Positions 34,389 to 43,572 of a stretch of DNA of 64,000 nucleotides are shown here, piece by piece. Both the position numbers and the translations under genes were made by a program. This stretch comes from CAYMZZ01 sp046297935 (lineage in GTDB: Bacteria > Bacteroidota > Bacteroidia > Chitinophagales > Chitinophagaceae). The stretch covers positions 682,001 through 746,000 of the forward strand of contig JBKBHA010000001.1 of NCBI GenBank assembly GCA_046297935.1. The letters are read 5' to 3'. Under the pieces are notes generated by a model. It was not told where the DNA came from, did not search any database, and was given only the letters and a program-made list of their open reading frames with translations. Within the stretch, counting starts at the first letter, position 1; each line of letters opens with the position of its first letter.

Positions 34389-36791
34389 ATGGCCATCAAC
34401 TTTGTAAAATTATCATTGCGAAACATGCGAAAAAATCGCTTGTTCACGCTGATAAACGTAGGCGGTCTTGCACTGGGTCTCGCAGTGGTATCATTGATTT
34501 CGCTGCACCTGGATCGGGAACGGTCGTATGATCAATTTCATGTGGCGAAAGACCGGCTGGTTCGTTTAACCATGGAGTACTCGTCGGAAGGCGAGGTATC
34601 GGAAGCCGCTGTAACTGGAACGAAACCTGGTCCGCAGTTCGCCCGTGTTTTTCCCGAAGTAAAAAAATACTGCCGAACATTTATCGGATCGCAGGTGGTG
34701 AAGAAAGATGAATTGATGCAGCAGGAGAAAGCTGTGTTGTTTGCAGATTCATCTTTTTTCGACATGTTCACATTTCCCGTTATTGCGGGGGATAAGAGAA
34801 AAGCAATTGGTGGACTTAATCAAATCGCGATCAGCCAGTCGGCCGCGAGCCGATATTTCGGGGCTGAAGACCCCCAGGGGAAGATATTGAAGGTGGGCAA
34901 AGTAGACTACATTGTAAATGCTGTATTCGAAGATGTACCAGCCGCCTCACAGATGCATTTTGATTTTGTGGTGAGATTTGAAAACATATTTGCAGAGGGA
35001 AAAGTGCGCGAAGATTGGTGGACAGCTAATTGGATCACCTATCTTGAACTGGCCGACGCGAAATCAATCGCATCGCTGGAGACCAGGATAAACGAGTACA
35101 TGCAGCAACCCCAGCAGCGAACTGAATCGCGTCGCGAAGGAAACGACTACCTTAAGTATCATCTGGAGCCCATCGCAAAAGTTCACCTTCATTCAAAGCT
35201 GGCTGGGTTTGAACCCGCTGGTAACAAGACCGCCGTCTATCTGTTTGCTGTGGTCGCTGTTCTCATTTTATTGATGGCCTGTGTAAATTATACCAACCTG
35301 GCCACTGCTCAAACTTTGGCTCGAACATCTGAAATGGGTTTGCGAAGGGCGATTGGAGCTTCACGTACGCAGTTGTTTTGGCAATTTATTGGCGAATCTG
35401 TTGTTACGGCCAGTATTGCAGGTGTTTTGTCAATTGTGTTTGCCATCCTGCTTCTACCATCCCTAACGAGTATTACCGGCAGCGAATTTGAAATAGCAGA
35501 ACTACTGCAACCCGGCCGAATTTTGTTACTGGTATTATTGATCGCGGTAGTAGCACTAGTGACCGGAGCTTACCCGGCCTGGCTGGTTGGCCGCATGTCG
35601 CGCGGAGCATCTGTTCGCACAATCGTACAGGGAGATGGGAAGACGGGTTTTTTACGTAACGGCCTTATCGTGGTTCAATTCGGCGTGTCGGTGTTTTTGA
35701 TTGTGTACACATCCGTTATTCTTCAGCAAATGGAATTTCTCAGATCAAAAAATCTCGGATATGATCGCGATCATGTGATTATCCTTCCGGTGGATGGTAC
35801 TATCAAAAAGAACTATAAAGCCTTTACCGATGCCGTGTCTAACAGTCCGCATGTGCTATCGGTTACCGGTGCGTACGAAACGCCTGAATTCATTGAATGG
35901 AGTGATGGTGTAACTGCTGTGGATGAAAAGGGTACTCATCAAGTCTCCTTAAACGCACTGCCTGTTGATTTGTCGTTCGTAAAGACAATGAATATGAAAT
36001 TGCTGGCGGGCCGCGATTTTCTGGAGAGCGATTTTTCGCTGATGGATACCAGCAACCAGGGCGAGCATTTTCAGCAACCCTACCTGATCAACGAAGCGCT
36101 GGCCCGCAAATTGGGATGGACAAATGAAGAAGCAATCGGGCGCAGAATTTCGCGGGGTTACGAAGGACCGGTGATGGGTGTGGTGTCTGATTTTCATTTT
36201 GAAAGCCTGCATGAGCAGGTGAAGCCACTGGTGATGTTTTTGAGCAGGGATCTGGTTCAGAATCTGCTGGTACGAATTGATGGCAATTCAATGGAAGCAG
36301 CACTTGCCTCTCTTGCAGGTATATGGAAGGAACGAGTCAGCCATCGACCATTCACTTATAAATTTCTGGATGATGAATACAACGCCCTGTATGCTGCTGA
36401 GCAAAAAAGTGCGCGGATGTTCAGGGCAGCTTCTATGATCGCTATTGCATTGGGCTGTTTAGGGCTTTTCGGCATAGCAGCCTATTCAGTTGGCCGCAGA
36501 CGCAAGGAAGTTGGAATCAGACGGGTGTTGGGTGCCAATACGTTTCAGGTAGCCCTGTTACTGACCAGGAAGTTTATGTTGTTGGTGAGCGTGGCGATTT
36601 TTTTGGCTATGCCGCTGGCCTGGTTTGCTGGTACTGACTGGCTCAACCAGTTTGCATTTCGCATTCATTTAGATATATGGCTTCTGGTGCTGGTGGCTGC
36701 CGGCGTACTGCTATTGTCGTTCCTTACCGTAGCCACACAGGCAGTGCAGGGGGCCCTGGTCAATCCGGTGAATTCGTTGCGCGATTCGTAA
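34389..36791 (+). CDS. FtsX/MacB-type ABC permease (3 of 6)
   Basis: The 800-residue protein starts MAINFVKLSLRNMRKNRLFT. It has the same tandem architecture. The first FtsX block is slightly unusual (TSEMGLRRAIGASRTQLFWQF) and the second is RKEVGIRRVLGANTFQVALL. It ends VNPVNSLRDS. It follows permease 2 by 24 bases and is followed by a 206-base gap before permease 4, the first substantial break in the operon. Confidence 0.92.
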   Translation: MAINFVKLSLRNMRKNRLFTLINVGGLALGLAVVSLISLHLDRERSYDQFHVAKDRLVRLTMEYSSEGEVSEAAVTGTKPGPQFARVFPEVKKYCRTFIGSQVVKKDELMQQEKAVLFADSSFFDMFTFPVIAGDKRKAIGGLNQIAISQSAASRYFGAEDPQGKILKVGKVDYIVNAVFEDVPAASQMHFDFVVRFENIFAEGKVREDWWTANWITYLELADAKSIASLETRINEYMQQPQQRTESRREGNDYLKYHLEPIAKVHLHSKLAGFEPAGNKTAVYLFAVVAVLILLMACVNYTNLATAQTLARTSEMGLRRAIGASRTQLFWQFIGESVVTASIAGVLSIVFAILLLPSLTSITGSEFEIAELLQPGRILLLVLLIAVVALVTGAYPAWLVGRMSRGASVRTIVQGDGKTGFLRNGLIVVQFGVSVFLIVYTSVILQQMEFLRSKNLGYDRDHVIILPVDGTIKKNYKAFTDAVSNSPHVLSVTGAYETPEFIEWSDGVTAVDEKGTHQVSLNALPVDLSFVKTMNMKLLAGRDFLESDFSLMDTSNQGEHFQQPYLINEALARKLGWTNEEAIGRRISRGYEGPVMGVVSDFHFESLHEQVKPLVMFLSRDLVQNLLVRIDGNSMEAALASLAGIWKERVSHRPFTYKFLDDEYNALYAAEQKSARMFRAASMIAIALGCLGLFGIAAYSVGRRRKEVGIRRVLGANTFQVALLLTRKFMLLVSVAIFLAMPLAWFAGTDWLNQFAFRIHLDIWLLVLVAAGVLLLSFLTVATQAVQGALVNPVNSLRDS

Positions 36792-36997
36792 CTTTTTCTG
36801 TCGCAACTGGTGACTCACTTTGTTTGAATAAATTTTTGCTCTGGCACTCGAAGGAGCCTTGACATTTATAAAAATCCGGAAGCTGATGCTGATTGGATTT
36901 TTCAAAATGGGATGGCGGCAGGCAAAGAGGTACCCCGAGTTGAGTATTATGAATGAGCATTGCTGTTTATGATTTGTCAATAATAAAAAATAGGAAA

Positions 36998-39451
36998 GTG
37001 TACCGTAATTACCTGATACTAGCCTGGCGAAACCTTCGCAAGAACAGGGTTTTTTCGTTGATCAATATATTGGGTCTGGCCGTGGGGCTGACTTGTTGCA
37101 TGCTGATCAGCATGTACCTGTTTTACGAATTCAGTTATGACAAACATCATCGAAACGGCGAGCGACTATATCAGTTAGGTACCGTCTTTGTCAGAAGTGG
37201 GGAAGATATGGTGAATGCCAATACTCCTGCCCCAATGGGTGCTATGATGCAGGCCGCTTATCCTGAAATAACCAGCAGCGTTCGGATCATGCGTTTGTTT
37301 ATCGACGACAAAACGCTTTTCCAATATAAACAGGACAATGCAAGCCCTCGGTCATTTTATGAAACAAAGGGTTTTTTAGCCGATTCGGGTTTCTTTGATC
37401 TTTTTTCGTATGAGTTTATTGAAGGAAATGCCAGCAAAGCGTTGCATGAGCCACTTTCGATTGTTTTGCAGGATGATATTGCCCGAAAAATGTTTGGGAA
37501 CGAACCCGCGCTCGATAAAGTGATTCATGTCAGTAGTTCCACCAATGGCGATCGTGACCTGCGCGTGACGGGTGTTTTTAAGAAACCAGTCCACCCTTCA
37601 CATATTGATGCACGTTTTTTCGTGAGTGTGAATGGTGGAGAAATGGAGCGCTATTTCCGAGAGCCATTGAATATTGTAAACAACAATATGTTTCACACAT
37701 ATTTTTTGCTCAGGCCAGGTACCGATGTGAGTGCATTAGAAGCAAAATTCCCGGCATTCATTGAGCAGCATGCCGGAAAAATGTTAAAAGAACTGGGCTA
37801 TGCAAAAAAGCAGTTTCTAACGCGTGTAAGCGACTTACACCTCAACGGTCGGCTAAGCGAAAGTGTAACTCCAACTGCTAATAAATCATATTTGTATATT
37901 CTTGGTTCAGTTGCTTTGTTCACTTTATTGATTGCCTGCATCAACTTTATGAACCTTTCTACCGCCCGCTCGGCAAGGCGAGCGGCCGAAGTAGGAGTGA
38001 GAAAGGTAATGGGAGCGTATAAGCGTTCGCTAATTGCTCAGTTTCTGGGTGAGTCGCTCCTGATGACCTTGTTCGCCTTACTGCTGGCATTAGTTGCGTT
38101 CTTTTTGCTTTTGCCTTTATTTACTCAGTTGGCAGCCAAGGATATTCATTTCACATGGTCGGTACACTGGCCCCTTGTTGGAGCATTTTTTTTACTGGCA
38201 ATAACTACTGGTTTGCTGGCAGGGGTTTATCCCGCATTTTATTTATCGTCATTCCAGCCGGTGAAGGTACTTAAGGGTCGGATTCAAAATAGTCTGGCCG
38301 CCGTTTCGTTGCGCAAGGGCCTAGTAGTATTTCAGTTTGCTGTTTCGGTTAGTTTGATTGTTGCGTCTATTATAATTGGTCGGCAAATGAACTATATGCG
38401 CAACAAAGACCTCGGCTTTGTAAAAGATCAGCAATTAATTATCCCGCTGCGCTCCGGAAATGCGAAGCAGTCGTATAATACATTAAAGGCCAAAATTGAA
38501 TCTCTGCCTTCTGTACAGAGCGTTGGTGCCACGTACTATTATCCGGGAATTATGAACCCGAGTGATTTGTTGTTGTATCGCGCCGGCGATAATATGACCA
38601 ACTCCAGAAGGGTAATGATGAACTATGTAGATGCTGATTATTTGTCCACACTGGGCTTGCAGCCGGTAGCAGGCAGATTGTTTTCGCCTGATTTCTGGTC
38701 CGATACCAGTTATGGTATGGTACTCAATGAAAAGGCTGTAGCCGTACTGGGCTTTGCCAGCGCCGACGAGGCAGCTAACAAAGAGGTGCTGTTGGATTGG
38801 CGAGGAGAAACCCATCGTTTCAATGTGGTCGGAGTCGTCAAAGATTTTCATTTCCGAGATCTGCATGCCGAAATTGAACCATTCGGATTTCAGCTTTCCG
38901 GCGGCGGTTCATTCAATTATTTGATGGCTCATATTAAGTCGGGCAGATTGTCAAATGCTTTGGCGGCAATAGAGGGTTTTTGGAATGAGTTGAATCCTTC
39001 CGAGCCATTTGAATATAATTTTCTGGATGCGAGTTTTGAAGCTAACTACGCTGCCGACAACCGGCTGCACTCCATCGTTCAATATTTTACCATCATCGCC
39101 ATATTCATTTCCTGTCTGGGCCTGTTTGGGTTAGCTACCTTTAGTGCCGAGCAGCGAAGGAAGGAGATTGGTATACGAAAAGTGCTGGGAGCCAGTGTGC
39201 CCGGGCTGGTGGTAATGTTGTCGAAAGACTTTTTAAAACTTGTCCTGATTGCACTGATCATCGGGGCACCATTTGCAGCATGGCTGATGCAAAAATGGCT
39301 CGCAGACTTTGCCTATCCAACCAGTATTGGCTGGACAGTCTTCTTGTGGACAGGATTGCTGGCTTTTCTGATAGCTTTTGCTACCATCAGCGTTCAGGCC
39401 ATACGGTCGGCAATGTCAAACCCGGTGAATAGCATCCGATCGGCAGAATAG
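36998..39451 (+). CDS. FtsX/MacB-type ABC permease (4 of 6)
   Basis: The product is 817 residues if translation starts at the GTG at 36998, which reads MYRNYLILAWRNLRKNRVFS and aligns with the starts of its paralogues. An ATG at 36953 would add 15 residues. It has a double MacB_PCD-FtsX layout with AAEVGVRKVMGAYKRSLIAQ and RKEIGIRKVLGASVPGLVVM in the two FtsX blocks. It ends SNPVNSIRSAE. The serine hydrolase frame follows almost immediately. Confidence 0.9.
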   Translation: MYRNYLILAWRNLRKNRVFSLINILGLAVGLTCCMLISMYLFYEFSYDKHHRNGERLYQLGTVFVRSGEDMVNANTPAPMGAMMQAAYPEITSSVRIMRLFIDDKTLFQYKQDNASPRSFYETKGFLADSGFFDLFSYEFIEGNASKALHEPLSIVLQDDIARKMFGNEPALDKVIHVSSSTNGDRDLRVTGVFKKPVHPSHIDARFFVSVNGGEMERYFREPLNIVNNNMFHTYFLLRPGTDVSALEAKFPAFIEQHAGKMLKELGYAKKQFLTRVSDLHLNGRLSESVTPTANKSYLYILGSVALFTLLIACINFMNLSTARSARRAAEVGVRKVMGAYKRSLIAQFLGESLLMTLFALLLALVAFFLLLPLFTQLAAKDIHFTWSVHWPLVGAFFLLAITTGLLAGVYPAFYLSSFQPVKVLKGRIQNSLAAVSLRKGLVVFQFAVSVSLIVASIIIGRQMNYMRNKDLGFVKDQQLIIPLRSGNAKQSYNTLKAKIESLPSVQSVGATYYYPGIMNPSDLLLYRAGDNMTNSRRVMMNYVDADYLSTLGLQPVAGRLFSPDFWSDTSYGMVLNEKAVAVLGFASADEAANKEVLLDWRGETHRFNVVGVVKDFHFRDLHAEIEPFGFQLSGGGSFNYLMAHIKSGRLSNALAAIEGFWNELNPSEPFEYNFLDASFEANYAADNRLHSIVQYFTIIAIFISCLGLFGLATFSAEQRRKEIGIRKVLGASVPGLVVMLSKDFLKLVLIALIIGAPFAAWLMQKWLADFAYPTSIGWTVFLWTGLLAFLIAFATISVQAIRSAMSNPVNSIRSAE

Positions 39452-39504
39452 CAATGATATGTGTCGTGTTCAATTCCATTCTTAGAATAATTAAGGCCAT
39501 CTGC

Positions 39505-40923
39505 ATGCGTTATTTTGGATTGTCAAAGCTAATCATTGGGTGCATCATAATTCTAACAGCCGTTGTGAATGCCGAGGGGCAGGCAACGCAGTCTTCTTAT
39601 GAGGAGATTAAAGACACGGTGATCGTGAGGTATAATCGAAATGACTATAAGGGAATATACCAGCTATTTGATACATCGTTTAGTAACAAGATTTCTGAAA
39701 TTCAATTGGTTAATTTTTTAAAAGGCAATCAAAACTCAGGAGCAATTGTTAATTCTACTCTCCTGTCTGCAACCAACGAGAGATATACTTATCTTTTTGA
39801 GTTTGAGTTGAGAGATATGATTTTAAGCCTTCAATTGACGGCTGAGAATAAGATCAGCAGTTTTGGCCTAATGAACTCACCTGCTGAGTTGCTTGCCACC
39901 CCGCCGGCAGTAAAATCGAACAACCCTAAGATTTCCGCTCTTGATCTGGCGATTGATTCAGCTGCTATGGAATATTTCAGATACCCAAAGGCCAACAGCC
40001 TCACCATTGGAATCATTAAAGATGGAAAAAAATATATTTATACCTATGGTGAAGCGGATAAAGGAAATGGTGAACTTACAAAACAGGATATACTATACGA
40101 AATAGGTTCTATTACTAAAACGTTTACTACAACGGTCCTGGCCCAGGCTGTGCTAGAGAAGAGAGTTCTTCTTACAGATGATGTACGAAAATATTTGCCT
40201 GGCAATTACCCTAATTTAGTTTACAAGGGAAAGCCAATTACTTTGCTTAATCTGGCAAATCATACCTCCCGATTGCCCTCATTACCGGTCGATATCGGTG
40301 ACAAGTCGAATTACAACCCGCTGAATCCCGAATCGCATTATGATTCCGCTATGTTTTATGATGCGCTTGGAGAAGTAAGTATTGATACATTCCCTGGCTA
40401 TAGATTTCAGTATTCAAATTGGGGAATATCGTTATTGGGGCATATTCTTGAAAATGTGTACGAACAGCCACTTAGCAGCTTGATTGAAAAATATGTTACC
40501 ACGCCACTAGGCATGAATAACACAAAATACTCAACAAGTATAACTGAAAGGCAGGTTGCAGTACCGCACAGCGAAAACGGCAAACGTGTACCAATTGCTA
40601 ATGAGGGCAATTTCTCGCCAGCTGGAGGTCTATGCTCAAATATCAACGACATGCTCGAATACCTCCACGCCCAATTAAAAGAAAAGGAAGCGTCAATTAA
40701 GTTGACCCATGAGCATACAGCAAATAATATTGGGCTTGGGTGGGGAGTTAGAAAAAACGGCTTTGTTACAGAAATACAACATAATGGAGCCACCCAGGGT
40801 TCTACTGCGCATATTTCCGCTTTTTTGGAGCTGGGTAGCGGCTGCATTATCATGGTAAATAACAAGGTGAATATTGGAAAACTAATCCTTCGGGTGCAGA
40901 ACATTGTAAAGAACGATCCTTAG
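39505..40923 (+). CDS. Exported serine hydrolase of the beta-lactamase / penicillin-binding-protein class C fold
   Basis: The product is 472 residues from the ATG at 39505 (MRYFGLSKLIIGCIIILTAV), giving a signal peptide; an ATG at 39454, two bases after permease 4, is also possible. Residues about 25-135 form a small NTF2/DUF3887-like domain. The catalytic domain has SxxK as SITK (Ser202, Lys205), the YxN motif in QYSNWGIS and an HxG motif in HNGATQGS. Such enzymes are peptidases or esterases acting on envelope or peptide substrates, not necessarily beta-lactamases. The gene looks visibly more AT-rich than its neighbours and interrupts the permease series, which suggests later insertion. It may process the exported cargo or confer self-protection, which is inference. 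Confidence 0.88.
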   Translation: MRYFGLSKLIIGCIIILTAVVNAEGQATQSSYEEIKDTVIVRYNRNDYKGIYQLFDTSFSNKISEIQLVNFLKGNQNSGAIVNSTLLSATNERYTYLFEFELRDMILSLQLTAENKISSFGLMNSPAELLATPPAVKSNNPKISALDLAIDSAAMEYFRYPKANSLTIGIIKDGKKYIYTYGEADKGNGELTKQDILYEIGSITKTFTTTVLAQAVLEKRVLLTDDVRKYLPGNYPNLVYKGKPITLLNLANHTSRLPSLPVDIGDKSNYNPLNPESHYDSAMFYDALGEVSIDTFPGYRFQYSNWGISLLGHILENVYEQPLSSLIEKYVTTPLGMNNTKYSTSITERQVAVPHSENGKRVPIANEGNFSPAGGLCSNINDMLEYLHAQLKEKEASIKLTHEHTANNIGLGWGVRKNGFVTEIQHNGATQGSTAHISAFLELGSGCIIMVNNKVNIGKLILRVQNIVKNDP

Positions 40924-40977
40924 TATTTGCGCAACTGTACAGCATCGTGGGGTTGTCACACTTAATAACGAATACAA

Positions 40978-43392
40978 ATGGTAAGAAATTTTTTTCTTGT
41001 AGCCTGGCGAAACCTTAGTCGTCAACGGTTTTTTTCGTCCATCGCAGTGCTGGGTTTAACCGCGGCGTTGACGATTGCCTTTGTGATTGGTGCCTATGTG
41101 TGGAACGAACGTCAGGTTAATGCGGAACTAAAGAATCTCCCACGACAGTTCATGCTGCAAAGCAAATGGAAGGATCCCTCGCTCGGCCTGGAATTAACTA
41201 CCCTTGGGCAATTGCCTGTAGCATTGCAGGAAAATTACCCTTCGCTGATCAAGTCGTTCTATCGTTATGATGGTGTTACCAGCAATGTGTCTTTTGGAGA
41301 GCAGGTATTCAGAGAGCCGATGCAGATAGGCGATAGCAGTTTACTCAGCATGTTTGGATTTGAACTTCAAGAGGGTGATGCTGGCACGGCCCTGAACAGG
41401 CCTTTTACAGTGGTGTTGTCTGCCGAGGCAGCACAGAAATATTTCGGCAATCAGTCAGCGCTTGGCAAGGTGCTGACCATCGAGAACTTTAACGGCTCAA
41501 AAGCCGACTTTGAAGTAACAGGTGTAATGGCCCCGTTTAGTCGCAATACCGTGACTCAATTATTTGACGATCGCCCAACCCATGTATTTCTTCCCGAAAA
41601 AAGTCTTCCATTTTTCAGCCGCGATATGGCGTGGGAAAATCATGTTATTCCCGCATTTATTGAACTGCAACCAGGCATTGCTCCTGAAGCATTGATTCAG
41701 CCCCTACGCGATCTGGTCAGGAAACATACCGACGCCAATGTTTCCGAAAATTATGAGCCAAGGCTGGTACCTCTTGCAACGGTTCATTTATCGGCCAACG
41801 ACCATATGCTGGGAAAGATGCTGCTGCTTTTGTCAGTAGTGGCCGGGTTTATTCTTTTAATGGCGCTGGTTAATTTTGTAAATATCGCCATCAGTAGGGC
41901 CACCGCGAGAATGAAAGAGATCGGCGTTCGAAAAACAATGGGCAGCCTGCGTCATCATTTGATTGTCCAGTTTCTGGTAGAGTCCTGGTTAATCGTACTA
42001 CTCTCATCGCTGTTGTCGTTGTTGACATATATTGCAGTGCGGCCGTTTGCAGCCCAGTTGTTGGAAAAGCCTCTTCCAAACCTGTCCGATCTGCCATTTT
42101 CAGTATGGCCGCTGTTGGTCGGATTTGTTTTTGTTACCGGATTACTGGCTGGGATTTATCCCGCGTTGGTTTTGTCTGGCATTTCGGCCAGCCGGGCTGT
42201 CAAAGGACAATGGGAAGCCTCGCAGGATCGCAAATGGTTGCGCCGCGGACTGATAGGGCTTCAGTTTAGTCTGGCGGCGGTCGCGTTGTCGGCCGCTGTC
42301 ATCATTTCGCGTCAGGTAGATTTATTTTTCAGCCGGCAGTTAGGCTATGACACGGAAATGATCCTGACGGCGCAGTTGCCTCGCGACTGGACGGCGGCGG
42401 GTATTTCCAGAATGGAAGGCATTCGACAGCAATTTGAAAAGTTGCCCGAAGTAAAGTCGGCTGCTGTGTCTTTTGAAATTATGGATGGGAAAAATGGGGG
42501 TAGTATCCGTCTATACCGGGAAGGCCATGATTCATCTACGGCCGTTGCCAGCCAGTTCCTTTCAACTGACGAACACTATGCTTCAACCTACGACATACCC
42601 CTGCTGGCAGGTTCTTATTTGCGCACACCCGGTGGGCTGGTTGATACATTGGGCGTTGTGATCAATGAAACGCAGGCCAGAACCCTGGGATGGCAGCAAC
42701 CAGCTGATGCCGTTGGTCAGACTGTCTATATGGTCAGCAGTCCGCATCCTTTTCGCATAACAGGGGTTGCCAGAGATGTTCATTTTGGAAGCATGCATAA
42801 AGCGATAGAGTCAACAAGTTTTTTGCACTTGCGCGCGTTCCATATTTATCGTTACTTGTCATTTAAGCTGCGGCCAGGCAGGCCTGATGCTGCTATTGAT
42901 GCCATTCGTAAAAGCTGGGGAGAGTTGATGCCCGGCACTGCCTTCGAATTCCGTTTCATGGACGATGCATTGCGGAATCTTTATCGCTCTGAGTTGCAAC
43001 TCAGGCGGGCTTCCTTCCTTGCAGCGTTTGTGGCACTCCTGATAGTGTCGATGGGCTTAGTTGGGCTGGTAGCCCTCAGTATTCAACGACGCATGAAGGA
43101 GATGGGTATTCGAAAAGTAATGGGGGCATCTGTTGTACAGGTAGTCAGGCTATTCGTTCAGGAATTTTTGCCGGTATTAATTACGGCTTCGCTAATCGCT
43201 TTCCTTTTGTCGTGGTTATTGATGAGGGGTTGGCTAAATAATTTTGCTTATCGAATCGATCTTAATCCGCTGTATTTTTTTGTGGCCATCGCAGCCGCTA
43301 TCCTGGCCTGTGTAGTTTTGATTGGGCTACAGACCCTGCGTCTGGGTTGGCGCAAACCCGCCGATATTATCAGGGCAGGTTCAGGCGAATGA
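40978..43392 (+). CDS. FtsX/MacB-type ABC permease (5 of 6)
   Basis: The 804-residue protein starts MVRNFFLVAWRNLSRQRFFS. It has the same tandem double architecture. FtsX blocks contain MKEIGVRKTMGSLRHHLIVQ and MKEMGIRKVMGASVVQVVRL. The C-terminus (KPADIIRAGSGE) differs from the NPVKSLR-type tail of its paralogues. It is the most divergent permease of the set by eye. It follows the serine hydrolase by 54 bases and is separated from permease 6 by 180 bases. Confidence 0.92.
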   Translation: MVRNFFLVAWRNLSRQRFFSSIAVLGLTAALTIAFVIGAYVWNERQVNAELKNLPRQFMLQSKWKDPSLGLELTTLGQLPVALQENYPSLIKSFYRYDGVTSNVSFGEQVFREPMQIGDSSLLSMFGFELQEGDAGTALNRPFTVVLSAEAAQKYFGNQSALGKVLTIENFNGSKADFEVTGVMAPFSRNTVTQLFDDRPTHVFLPEKSLPFFSRDMAWENHVIPAFIELQPGIAPEALIQPLRDLVRKHTDANVSENYEPRLVPLATVHLSANDHMLGKMLLLLSVVAGFILLMALVNFVNIAISRATARMKEIGVRKTMGSLRHHLIVQFLVESWLIVLLSSLLSLLTYIAVRPFAAQLLEKPLPNLSDLPFSVWPLLVGFVFVTGLLAGIYPALVLSGISASRAVKGQWEASQDRKWLRRGLIGLQFSLAAVALSAAVIISRQVDLFFSRQLGYDTEMILTAQLPRDWTAAGISRMEGIRQQFEKLPEVKSAAVSFEIMDGKNGGSIRLYREGHDSSTAVASQFLSTDEHYASTYDIPLLAGSYLRTPGGLVDTLGVVINETQARTLGWQQPADAVGQTVYMVSSPHPFRITGVARDVHFGSMHKAIESTSFLHLRAFHIYRYLSFKLRPGRPDAAIDAIRKSWGELMPGTAFEFRFMDDALRNLYRSELQLRRASFLAAFVALLIVSMGLVGLVALSIQRRMKEMGIRKVMGASVVQVVRLFVQEFLPVLITASLIAFLLSWLLMRGWLNNFAYRIDLNPLYFFVAIAAAILACVVLIGLQTLRLGWRKPADIIRAGSGE

Positions 43393-43572
43393 ACTAGCGA
43401 GGGATGATCGACGTTCCAACGGTCTGTTACCTCACCGCACACCTACTGTTCGATTTCGTACACCCATGAGCAAAGTGCTTTTGTAAAGCTTTGGTTGCTA
43501 TTATTTTATGCTTTGGCACGCCACTTGAACCGTCAGCGCAGCCGAAATCTTTCCGCTGTCAAAATACCGTTT

